Assembly (NCBI GenBank): GCA_963702765.1
Contig: CAVPEB010000037.1
Span: 1-64,000 of the forward strand
Source of the DNA: DATMNR01 sp963702765
GTDB taxonomy: Bacteria; Chloroflexota; Ktedonobacteria; Ktedonobacterales; Ktedonobacteraceae
Length of the DNA stretch: 64,000 bases
Direction: 5' to 3'
Positions 48,336 through 57,694 of the stretch are shown piece by piece. Numbering within the stretch: the first letter of the stretch is position 1; the number at the start of each line of letters is the position of its first letter. The position numbers and the translations under genes are program-made. The notes below the pieces were generated by a model. The model saw only the letters and a program-made list of their open reading frames with translations. It had not been told where the DNA came from and made no database searches.

Positions 48336-49961
48336 TCATTCCCGCTTAAGTTCCACCTCAATCAACAGACCCTCATTCCCTCGTAGATGTACCTCCGATA
48401 ATGAGATAAATCCCTCACGGTCTACGTAGGTAGAGAGCAGGACACGACCCTGACCCTGTTCCGGCAGCGTCAAACCATGAAGCGTCAAACCATGATCTTG
48501 TGTTGAGAAGTTGAGAGCCACCAGGCAGCACTGGTTATCATGCTGGCGCAGGTAGACGAAACAGGCATCGTTCTCCTGATCAACGGATTGGTACGAACCA
48601 ATAGTCAACGCGGGTGTAGCTTTTCGCAGTTCCAACAAGCGATGCGTCAACATCAGAAAGGAACGTGGATCACGTTGTTCTTCAGCCACATTATAGGTCT
48701 GGTAGTCATGCGCGACAGGCAGCCACGGAGTCACCTCGGGAGCACAGAAGCCTGCATTGGCGCTGCCATCCCATTGCATCGGGCTGCGAACCGGGTCTCG
48801 GCTTTTCTCAGGTTGTTCCTTTCCCGCTGGATCATGCATCAATTCTTTTGGTAGCGGAACATCTTGCATGCCCAACTCGTCACCATAATAGCAGGTCGGA
48901 GTTCCGCGTAATGTGAGTAATAGCATCTGAGTCAACCGCGCCTGCTCGCGGCCTACACGGGTGGCGATACGCGTCCGATCATGATTACCCAGTACCCAAT
49001 TGGGCCACGCTTCTTGAGGCAGAGCCGCTTCGTAACCCTCGACAGTCTGACGAACGATGCTTGCTTCCCATGTCGGCATGGTCACGAATTGGAAATTGAA
49101 TGGGAGGTGAATTTCGTCGAGCTGCTCGCCGTAGTACGGCATTAAACTCTCCAATGGTAGATAGAGTTCGCCGATGAGCACGCGCTGACTATAGCTTTCG
49201 GTCAGTGCACGCATCTCCTGCATAATATCATGCATGCCCGGTTGGTCTACGACGTAGTGTTCTATTAGTCGGGCATTGGGAGGATCACCTGGCTTCCACG
49301 CTGGATTGATCGGATTATCACGAAACTGATCATCCTTGAGAAGCACCTCGAGCGCGTCTACACGGAAGCCATCAACGCCCCGATCGAGCCAGAAGTGCAG
49401 AACATCATACATCGCGTGACGCACCTCTTGATTACGCCAATTCAGATCTGGTTGTCTCACATCGTACATGTGAAGATAATATTGCCCGGTCAGTTCATCG
49501 AACTGCCAGGCTGACCCGTTAAATCTGCTCGTCCAGTTATTGGGCGGACCACCATCAGGAGCCGGGTCTCGCCAGATGTACCAGTCGCGTTTCTCATTGA
49601 TGCGGCTCGCCCGCGCTTGTTGGAACCAGGGATGCTCATCTGAGGTGTGATTGGGCACAAAGTCCAGAATGAGCTTGAGGTCGCGCCGGTGTGCCTGTTC
49701 AAGCAAGACGTCGAAATCTTGAAGAGTCCCAAAAAGCGGATGAACATCGGTATAATCGCTGATATCGTAGCCAAAATCAGCCATTGGAGACGGATACATG
49801 GGAGAGAGCCAGAGAGCGTCAACGCCGAGCCAGCGTAGATAGTCCAGTTTGCTGGTGATTCCTGGGAGATCCCCTATCCCGTCGCCATTGCTATCGAGAA
49901 AACTCCGTGGGTAGATCTGATAAATCACACCCGTTTGCCACCAGGAGTGCGAATTCTTCAT
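48336..49961 (-). CDS. GH13 alpha-glucosidase, copy 2
   Basis: 541-residue intact oligo-alpha-glucosidase. WWQTGVIYQIYPRSF, catalytic Asp in FRVDALEVLL, Glu in LIGELYLP and Asp in NHDRTRIATR are all present, followed by a C-terminal beta domain. It is a close paralogue of 40576-42181 on the same strand. It is the last gene of a minus-strand run (binding protein, permeases, GH31, GH13) and likely part of that operon. No signal peptide: it acts in the cytoplasm on imported oligosaccharides. Confidence 0.93.
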   Translation of the reverse strand: MKNSHSWWQTGVIYQIYPRSFLDSNGDGIGDLPGITSKLDYLRWLGVDALWLSPMYPSPMADFGYDISDYTDVHPLFGTLQDFDVLLEQAHRRDLKLILDFVPNHTSDEHPWFQQARASRINEKRDWYIWRDPAPDGGPPNNWTSRFNGSAWQFDELTGQYYLHMYDVRQPDLNWRNQEVRHAMYDVLHFWLDRGVDGFRVDALEVLLKDDQFRDNPINPAWKPGDPPNARLIEHYVVDQPGMHDIMQEMRALTESYSQRVLIGELYLPLESLMPYYGEQLDEIHLPFNFQFVTMPTWEASIVRQTVEGYEAALPQEAWPNWVLGNHDRTRIATRVGREQARLTQMLLLTLRGTPTCYYGDELGMQDVPLPKELMHDPAGKEQPEKSRDPVRSPMQWDGSANAGFCAPEVTPWLPVAHDYQTYNVAEEQRDPRSFLMLTHRLLELRKATPALTIGSYQSVDQENDACFVYLRQHDNQCCLVALNFSTQDHGLTLHGLTLPEQGQGRVLLSTYVDREGFISLSEVHLRGNEGLLIEVELKRE

Positions 49962-50025
49962 AGGTTGCTGTGTTCCTCCACTTGGTGCCTTCTCTTCTGT
50001 TCAAAACCGCTCACGAACGCTAAAA

Positions 50026-52413
50026 CTAGGCACTCATTTTATAGCTAAATGTCCGTGCGTTGCCATCATCTTTGACCTGAAGCATCAGCAAGCGAAGAGC
50101 AAGGTCATAGTTTGCGTCAGGATACTCTTGAATCGCACGGCCGTCCATAGCATGAACTTTGATCACAAGTTTCCGCTCAGGCGGAATATAAGCGCCTTCT
50201 CGTGCACCAATTTCGAAAATTAGCCGATCCTCTATCTGGCGTAATGTATACCTTGTCGTACAGAATTGGCCTTGCTCATATTCGAAGCTGTGACCGTCAT
50301 CCTCGTAGAGGGTGAATGTCCCATTGCCAGGATAGAGATCCAGTGTCAGAGTATCGAGTGAGTATTCATCGGCATACTGCAAGTCCGGCCCAGTGGGAAT
50401 GATAGCCCCAACACGCAGGTAGAGTGGCATGCGTTCCAACGGCGCATACGCTAAAAGATGCGTTGGCCCTGTGAGTTTTTCGTCTGTCCACCAGTCGTAC
50501 CATTCACCTGCTGGCAGATAGACATGACGATGTTCACGTCCTTGATGGTAAATCGGTGCCCCCATAATATGCGATCCAAGCAGCACCTGGTCATGGAGTG
50601 GATAGGTAATCGGATCGTCCGGGAAGTGGTAGAGCAAAGGCCGCAATACAGGGATGCCACGCAGCGACGCCTCCCAGAAGAGTGAGTAAATATAGGGAAG
50701 AAGCCTGTAACGTAATTGCAAGAATTCGCGACAAATATCCTCAACCTGTTGGCCAAAGACCCATGGTTCGTGGGACTCGGTATTGATCTCTGAATGGGCG
50801 CGACAGAAAGGTGAGAAGACGCCGAATTGCATCCAACGGGCGAATAACTCGCCGCTGGCATTACCAGAGAAGCCCCCAATATCGGTTCCGACGAAAGGCA
50901 CGCCCGATATGCCCATATTCAAAAGTTGGGGCATCGCCATCTCCAGGTGTTCCCACCAGGAGTGATTATCGCCCATCCAGCAGGCACTCCAGCGCTGTAC
51001 TCCAGCATATCCCGAACGAGTGAGCGTAAAAGGCCGTTCATTATTGCGATATCTTCTCTGTCCTTCGTAAGAGGCACGGGCCATACCATACCCAAAGAGA
51101 TTATGCACCTCTGCATGGGTCGTTCTCTCATCTTCAGGACCTTGAATAGCGTCAAGAGCAATTGTCCCAACCTCGCCTACACCTTCGCTGAATGGAAGCT
51201 CGAACACGACCGGTTCATTCATATCGTTCCAGATGCCGCTAACACCCACTTCCACGAGCGCATTTTGCATTTCACCCCACCATTCGCGCACCTCTGACCG
51301 AGTATAATCGGCAAAGACTGAGTCATCGGGCCACACATAACCATGGTAGATCTCGCCATCGCTTCCACGCACAAACACATCATGCTCTAATCCTGATTGA
51401 TAGACTTTGTAATCGGGATCGCTCTTCACACCAGGATCAATGATTGTGACAATGCGAAAACCTTCTCGTCGCAACTCACCGATCAATGATTTCGCATCAG
51501 GAAAACTTTGCAGGTTCCACGTAAAGACTCTATATCCATGCATGTAATCGATGTCCAGGTGAATCACATCACAGGGGATATCGCGCTTGCGAAATTCAGC
51601 CGTCAACTCGCGTATCATTGACTCAGTCGCATGTCCCCAACGGCTATGGTGATATCCCAGCGCCCAGCGCGGTGGCAGAGGCATAGTCCCAAGTAATGAC
51701 CCTATGCCCTCGCTTACCTGCTCCGGTGCAGGTCCATAGATCACATAATAATCAAGTTCGTCGCCATCAGCCTCCATCCGCCAGACACCGGGTTGTTCCG
51801 CCCCCATGTCAAAACGACTGCGCCATGTGTTATTGAAGAAAACGCCGTATGCCAGACCTGGACGCAGTGCCATGAAGACTGGAATGGCCTGATAGAGTGG
51901 ATCGGTGCCAGGCCCATGTCCGTGGGCAGGATCAGTTGCCCAGTTGATCAGTTGACGCCCAAGCTTATCGAGGGGTCCTGTGCGTTCTCCGAAACCAAAG
52001 AAGTGTTCGCCGAACTCGATACGTTTAGTACAGGAGACACGATATAGTTCGGATTCAGATCGACTCCACTGAATACCAGCCTCATCAACACAGAATGGTT
52101 GTCCTTGCACATCCTCAAACGAGAGACTTCCTCTGCCACGATCGATCCTCACCGTGAGCGAGGGCGTTTTCAGCAAGAGTTCTTGACCCGACTCCTCGAT
52201 TTCGAAAGATACTTCACCAAACTCTTCATCCGCTCTGGAGACTGCCCAGGAACGGCGCGCCAAGAATTCCCCATCAGGAGCTAGCCGCACGCGGATAAGA
52301 CTATCGGCCAGGGCTGTAATAGCGACACATGGACCGCCATAGTCGAGTATGAGGGATCGTTCCTGGCGCATAAATGAGTGCAATGCTCCCAGGGTGTTGA
52401 AGGATGTGGTCAT
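50026..52413 (-). CDS. GH31 alpha-glucosidase/alpha-xylosidase
   Basis: 795-residue GH31 glycosidase. N-terminal beta-sandwich (galactose-mutarotase-like), catalytic barrel with the nucleophile Asp in IWNDMNEP and the acid/base Asp region in GTDIGGFSGN, then C-terminal beta domains. The ATG at 52413 follows GGAGGTG; an in-frame ATG at 52482 has no such site. It lies between the permeases and the GH13 gene on the same strand and would release glucose (or xylose) from imported oligosaccharides. Exact linkage unknown. Confidence 0.93.
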   Translation of the reverse strand: MTTSFNTLGALHSFMRQERSLILDYGGPCVAITALADSLIRVRLAPDGEFLARRSWAVSRADEEFGEVSFEIEESGQELLLKTPSLTVRIDRGRGSLSFEDVQGQPFCVDEAGIQWSRSESELYRVSCTKRIEFGEHFFGFGERTGPLDKLGRQLINWATDPAHGHGPGTDPLYQAIPVFMALRPGLAYGVFFNNTWRSRFDMGAEQPGVWRMEADGDELDYYVIYGPAPEQVSEGIGSLLGTMPLPPRWALGYHHSRWGHATESMIRELTAEFRKRDIPCDVIHLDIDYMHGYRVFTWNLQSFPDAKSLIGELRREGFRIVTIIDPGVKSDPDYKVYQSGLEHDVFVRGSDGEIYHGYVWPDDSVFADYTRSEVREWWGEMQNALVEVGVSGIWNDMNEPVVFELPFSEGVGEVGTIALDAIQGPEDERTTHAEVHNLFGYGMARASYEGQRRYRNNERPFTLTRSGYAGVQRWSACWMGDNHSWWEHLEMAMPQLLNMGISGVPFVGTDIGGFSGNASGELFARWMQFGVFSPFCRAHSEINTESHEPWVFGQQVEDICREFLQLRYRLLPYIYSLFWEASLRGIPVLRPLLYHFPDDPITYPLHDQVLLGSHIMGAPIYHQGREHRHVYLPAGEWYDWWTDEKLTGPTHLLAYAPLERMPLYLRVGAIIPTGPDLQYADEYSLDTLTLDLYPGNGTFTLYEDDGHSFEYEQGQFCTTRYTLRQIEDRLIFEIGAREGAYIPPERKLVIKVHAMDGRAIQEYPDANYDLALRLLMLQVKDDGNARTFSYKMSA

Positions 52414-52577
52414 TCTGGACACCTCCGTCAGTACATGCTTTGCGAGTGACAAAGAGACAGAAGAGCATAACTCAGCATGCACGATGCTGAGAATACTTGA
52501 GGGAAGGGCGTGAAGCCCTCTGTGGGTAGAGGAGCATTAAACGTGTCGTATAACGCGTTCAATGCTCCTCAAGCAGA

Positions 52578-53472
52578 TTAACCTTTTACTGCTCCAGCGG
52601 TCAGGCCAGAAACGATACGGCGCTGTAAAATCAGCACTAAAATAGCCAGAGGAATAGTCACGATCACAGCAGCAGCGGCAATTTCCCCCCAGGGGATCGT
52701 ATGCTCACCGGCGAAGCGTGAAACTCCAACGGTAATTGGCTGCGCGCTCTCATCGGCTGTCAATGTCAAACCGAAGATGAAGTCGTTATAAACAGCGATG
52801 AACGTGAGAATAGCCGCCGCAAAGACCCCAGGTGCCGTGAGTGGCACAATTATAGACCACAGGGTACGCAACCTGGAAGCACCATCCACCCGAGCTGCTT
52901 CTTCCAGGTCTGGTGGCAGATCGCGGAAGAATGAAGTCATAAACCAGACTGTAATGGGTAAGGTAATTACGAGGTCGGGGATAATCAGGGCAAGATACGT
53001 GTTGTAGATCGGAATAGGGCCGGTGAAAAGCACAAAGAGCGGTCCAACCATTGCGATGAATGGTAACAAAGTCACCGACAACGTGAGCCCCAGTACGAAG
53101 CCTTTGCCGCGGAACTTTGTGCGTGCAATGGCATAAGCAGCCAAGTACGCCAATAATCAGTGCCAGGATTGTGGTGACGGTTGCGATGATCGTACTATTG
53201 AGCAGATCATGTGTAAAAGTGGAAAGGGCAAAATCGCTTTGAAAGTTCTCCAGGCTGAAAGTATGAGGGAAAAGTGTGGGCGGTGAAGCGTTCAGTTCAA
53301 TTCCACTTTTGAGTGCAGTCGCAATTGACCAGTAAAGAGGAGCCAAAGCGATAAATACAATCACTACCACAGCGGTATAGCGACCTACACTACCCCATGG
53401 GAAACCCCTTCCCGATTTCGCAGTGCGTTCACTGACCCTGGCACCAGCGGAAACCTGTTCCTTAACTGCCAT
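52578..53472 (-). CDS. Sugar ABC transporter permease, MalG type (one frameshift)
   Basis: 297-residue inner-membrane permease when repaired, with six hydrophobic helices. The EAA loop is EEAARVDGASRLRTLWSIIVPLTAPG, typical of MalG-like CUT1 permeases, and binds the ATPase. The two halves are in different frames; removing one base at 53141-53142 gives IIGVLAAYAIARTKFRG. It follows the other permease by about 40 bases and completes the import channel. Confidence 0.87.
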
Positions 53473-53512
53473 AAGACATCTCCTTCCTTTCCAGGTACGG
53501 TTAAATCGAACC

Positions 53513-54442
53513 CTACCGTCGCGCTACACGCATCCACAAGACAAAGAGCAACGCAATAATAAGTCCGATAAAAAAGAGTATCATGGAGGCAGTCACTCCA
53601 GCAGCAAAGTCAAAGGTAGTCCGTGTAAACATGAAATTATACGAGTACGATGCCATGCTTTCCACCTGGTTGCCTCCTAGTATGTAGAGCAAGTCGAACA
53701 CCCCCATCGAAGCAAGCGTGCGAAAGAGTAACGCGATCAGCAGCGGCCCTGTCAGCATTGGCAAGGTAATGCTCCAGAATTGCTGCCATTTCGTGCTCCC
53801 ATCGACTCCGGCCGCCTCATACAATTCAGAGGGAATGACCTGCAGTCCTGCCAGGAGCAAGAGGGCCATAAAAGGTGTCGTCTTCCAGACATCGGTGATG
53901 ATGGAAGCAAGTATAATTCCATTATTCGACTGCAACAATGTGCCGCCCCGTGGTAACAGGTGAATTTGCTGCATGATATAGCTGACAATACCTGTGCGGT
54001 CATTGTACATCAGATACCAGATCTGTGCTGAGATGACTGTGGGAAAGGCCCACGGCACGAGAATAGCAGCCCGAACCAGGCCACGACCTGGAAAGGTGGC
54101 ATTGATGAGCAGGGCGATTCCCAGACCAAAGACCGTCTCCAGGAACACGGCGATGATCGTAAAGCCGAATGTCACAGCAATGGCAGTATGGAACTCGCTA
54201 CTTTGGAGAACAGATACATAATTTTGCAATCCCACAAAACTTGGATTAGCACTCAAAGGGTTATCCTGCAGGCTTTGCAAGAAGGAATTGACGAGGGGAT
54301 AGCCAGCTACCGCTAGAATTACGATGATAGTTGGGAGAACCAGTATGTACGGTGTAAAGCCGCTTCCCATATCCAGACGTTCTCGCAGGGTTGGCCTTTT
54401 GCTTGTGGCGGCTGCTTCTACGTCGACTGCTTGTGTTGCCAT
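53513..54442 (-). CDS. Sugar ABC transporter permease, MalF type
   Basis: 309-residue CUT1 permease with six transmembrane helices and the EAA-type loop YEAAGVDGSTKWQQFWSITLPML. The start is ATG 54442 (11 bases after AAGGG); the ATG at 54451 sits too close to the ribosome site. It partners the MalG-type permease downstream and the binding protein upstream. Confidence 0.91.
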   Translation of the reverse strand: MATQAVDVEAAATSKRPTLRERLDMGSGFTPYILVLPTIIVILAVAGYPLVNSFLQSLQDNPLSANPSFVGLQNYVSVLQSSEFHTAIAVTFGFTIIAVFLETVFGLGIALLINATFPGRGLVRAAILVPWAFPTVISAQIWYLMYNDRTGIVSYIMQQIHLLPRGGTLLQSNNGIILASIITDVWKTTPFMALLLLAGLQVIPSELYEAAGVDGSTKWQQFWSITLPMLTGPLLIALLFRTLASMGVFDLLYILGGNQVESMASYSYNFMFTRTTFDFAAGVTASMILFFIGLIIALLFVLWMRVARR

Positions 54443-54628
54443 ATGACACATATCCCTTTCGATATCTATCCACGCCGAGAGTGCCTACATATGACATTGC
54501 AAAATCATACGAGACGATCTCCCGATAATCACAGATAGATACACAGATGACTTCTCTAACTGAAATACCTCAAACAGTAGAGTATCCCTTCAGATACTCC
54601 ACTGCCGCAAGTTACGAATAACAGTGTA

Positions 54629-55973
54629 CTACTTGTTGACGATGGCCTGCAAATCCGACTCTAGTGAGGCCAGAGCAGCTGAAGGAGTGGCCTGACCGGT
54701 CAGTGCATTATGGACGCGCAACTGGATGGCATTCGAGACGTCCGGGTAGAAAGGAGTGACCGGGCGCGGCTGGGCTGTCTCAAATACCGGCTCCAATTTG
54801 GAGAAGAACGGGTTCGCTTTCAGCACATCAGCATCCTTGTAAATGCTCTTGAGCGTGGAAGTCAGCGACAGCTTGATTGCTATGGTTTTCTGCGCGGGTT
54901 CGGCAAGTTGGTGTTGGACAAACTTCCAGGCACGCGTCAGGGTTCTTCGAGAACGCATTGATGCCATATTGCCAGCCGCCCAGGCTTGAGTGGCCGGTGG
55001 TATTGGTGCCGCCATAGAGCATGTTATGGACATCGAACTTGCCGGCAATCTTGGAGGTAGTCGGGTCGTTTCCCAACGAATAGGCATAGGGCCAGTTGCG
55101 CATGAAAACAGAGTCACCATTTTGCCAGGAGGAACGAGCATCCTCTTCTTTGTAGGTAGTTATTGCCGATGGTGAGATCCCTCCCACCCAACTTGTCATC
55201 AGCGTCAGGGCGGCTACAGCTTCTGGGCTATTGACAGTGACAGTCTTGGGATTGGTAGGATCCAGTACGGAACCGCCATAGCCGTAGAGGACCTCGGTAA
55301 AGTCACACACAAGTCCTTCGTATTGCGCTCCCTGCCAGAGGTAACCATACTTCGCTTTGGATGGTGAACCTGCCTTGGCCATTGCCGTCATTTGTTCCCA
55401 GGTCGTTGGCGGTGTTGAGACGATATCAGTGCGGTAGTAGATCAGCCCGGCATCGGTACGCGTTGGAGCCGCCCACAACTTGCCATTGTAGGTGCAGCCT
55501 GCCAATGGCCCTGGCAGATAATTCGCCCGGTCACTGGCCGGCCACTTATCGTCCAGAGGAACCGTCCAGCCGTTAGCCCCAAACTCAGGAGGCCAGATGA
55601 TGTCCATCGGGAAAACATCGTAGGCGCTAGAACGGGCGCGTAGCATGGTCGTGATGATAGTCAGGAGCTGGCCCGTATCAGCAGGCGCATTAGAATTGTA
55701 GGTGACGTGGACACCGTTATTTTCCGCATTGAAATCGGCCACAAGTCCCGCGAAGACGCCATTGGTGTCACGCTCAATGTAGTTAATGTTGACAGTTTGT
55801 CCACTGCCAGTAGAGCTATTGCTAGTGCCACCACATGCTTCCAGTAGCGAAACAGCTGCGGTGCTTGTCAAGCCAACGGCAATGGCACGCTCGAGAAATG
55901 TCCGGCGAGTTATGCGCCCATTACGAATTTTGGTGATGATTTCGTCAATGACTTCACCTTGATCAAGAAACAT
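54629..55973 (-). CDS. Sugar ABC transporter binding protein (one frameshift)
   Basis: Extracytoplasmic solute-binding protein, 447 residues when repaired. The start ATG at 55973 follows AAGGAGGA. The N-terminus has a twin-arginine-like motif (RRTFLERA) and a lipobox LEACGG, suggesting a Tat-exported lipoprotein. The main part shows DVFPMDIIWPPEF and TRTDAGLIYY of CUT1 sugar-binding proteins. The C-terminal part is in another frame after about 54932; removing one T there gives NPDAAWKFVQHQLAEP. First gene of the import operon. Likely ligand: a maltodextrin or related oligosaccharide (inferred from neighbours). Confidence 0.87.
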
Positions 55974-56667
55974 TGAGAGTCCTCCTTTGGAGTAAATAAA
56001 AATCTGCCGAAGACACACATGCCAGACGCTTCCGAGCGCTGACGACTTTCAATCTACCGGACACCCATATCCAGTAGGCCTCGTTTTGGAGTTTGGAAGT
56101 TCTACTTCGCTCTCCCATCAATAGAGATTTGAAAGTCTAATCGAATTACGTCATTTCGTCGCAAAACTTCACATAACCTGAAGCATTTTGAGACGATCGT
56201 TGCGCGGGACTCACTTCACGTACGATTTCTTTTTCAGCCTTCAAAGTATGTATGCTGAGCAGTAGTTGCCTTATTAATCGGAGTAAATCAATTCATAACT
56301 GCGCTAGAAGAGGCTCAGGGCTACTAACTTTTCAGTACAGATAACGTCATTTAAACGCACTTCTCATGCTGAAATTATGTTACACCCCTTTCTACCTGAA
56401 AGAAGGTTTTTTCTTGCCATTTTGTGCGATGGCGATGTAGTTATGGATTTGGAAACGATACCAAGATTTGTTTTAACAATAACATAATATTTCGCGATTG
56501 TAAATAGGTACCCAATAAAAGCCCCATCTATCTGTGATGGTATTGTAGAGTTATAATAATCTCTTTACAATTCAGGTTAAATATGCTAATCTCACAGCAT
56601 ATAATTTCACGAATTTATGGAAACGTTTCCAATATTTAGGGCTTGTTGAGCAAAGAGGCTGAATGAG
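55974..56667. promoter_or_regulatory. Divergent control region of import operon and lacI
   Basis: About 690 bases without a gene. Near its right end lies a perfect 14-base palindrome (TGGAAACGTTTCCA, 56618-56631); another related site, TTGGAAACGATACCAA, is at 56449-56464. A TATAAT box at 56552-56557 and another at 56600-56605 are -10 candidates for lacI. The promoter of the import operon (minus strand) was not pinned down. Confidence 0.5.
56618..56631. promoter_or_regulatory. LacI-family operator
   Basis: TGGAAACGTTTCCA is a perfect inverted repeat with the central CG typical of LacI/GalR and catabolite-response operators. It lies 13 bases after the TATAAT at 56600-56605 and 36 bases before the lacI start, so autoregulation is likely. 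Confidence 0.75.
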
Positions 56668-57672
56668 ATGACAACTACCATCCATGATGTAGCTCGAATC
56701 GCGGGAGTGGGAATTGGAACGGTTTCGCGTGTAATTAACAATAGCCCAGGAGTTAAACCTGCCACACGCACCAGGGTATTATCAGCAATTGCGCAACTTA
56801 ATTACAGACCTAACCCCATAGCACGCAGTATGATTTCAAAAAGAACAGGGGCCATTGGCGTCATCGTTCCGTTTTTTACTCGTCCTTTCCACACAGAATT
56901 ATTGCGAACTGTTCAAGCTTCGCTTTCTCGATCCGGCAAAGAACTGGTACTTTATGATGTGGAAAATGTTACCCAGCGCAACTATTACCTTTCAGAGTTA
57001 CCAATGCTTGGTAGGGTAGATGGATTGCTTTTGCTTTCGCTTCCCTTAGACAACGAGTATGCAGTAGTAATCAAAGATTCAGGAATCCCTGTCGTCCTTA
57101 TAGATACCTATAGCCCCTTTTTTACTTCTCTGGTTGTTGAAAATATAGAAGGTGCTTACCAGGCAGTGAAATTTTTAATTGAGTTGGGACACCGGCGAAT
57201 TGGTTTTATCAATGGAGTCATTGAGGGAAACATCAAATTTAACCAGGCAAATGACCGCTTGATTGGGCTTCATCGAGCATTTGGCGAAGCGGAACTTCTC
57301 TTCGAACCTGAACTTATGCTGACAAGCGAGTGGAATCGCTCTGGAGGAAAGCAGGCAGCTTTACAACTGCTTTCACAGGAAAAGCGCCCAACAGCTATCT
57401 TTGCAGCATCAGATATGCAGGCTATTGGTGTACTGGAAGCAGCTAAAGATTTGCATCTAAATGTGCCTGAAGACGTTTCAGTAATAGGTTTTGATGGCAT
57501 CGAAGTAGCTGAACTGCTCGAATTGAGTACAATTCAGCAGCCGATGCAACGCTTAGGTGAGTTGGGAGTCAGCAAATTGAATGAGATCATGAAAAAGCCT
57601 CAGCAGTTACCCGAGCTTATCCGGCTAAATACAACTCTGATAGCACGTCGAACAACCGGAGTACGTGTATAA
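56668..57672 (+). CDS. LacI-family sugar repressor
   Basis: 334 residues. N-terminal helix-turn-helix (TTIHDVARIAGVGIGTVSRVINN) and hinge (YRPNPIARSM), then a periplasmic-binding-protein-like effector domain (GAIGVIVPFF... to VSVIGFDGIEVAELL). It is divergent from the sugar importer operon and has an operator next to its own promoter. Effector probably the imported sugar. The IS607 element begins about 110 bases downstream, so the gene itself is intact. Confidence 0.92.
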   Translation: MTTTIHDVARIAGVGIGTVSRVINNSPGVKPATRTRVLSAIAQLNYRPNPIARSMISKRTGAIGVIVPFFTRPFHTELLRTVQASLSRSGKELVLYDVENVTQRNYYLSELPMLGRVDGLLLLSLPLDNEYAVVIKDSGIPVVLIDTYSPFFTSLVVENIEGAYQAVKFLIELGHRRIGFINGVIEGNIKFNQANDRLIGLHRAFGEAELLFEPELMLTSEWNRSGGKQAALQLLSQEKRPTAIFAASDMQAIGVLEAAKDLHLNVPEDVSVIGFDGIEVAELLELSTIQQPMQRLGELGVSKLNEIMKKPQQLPELIRLNTTLIARRTTGVRV

Positions 57673-57694
57673 CAACCGTTGCTAAAATCTGGTA

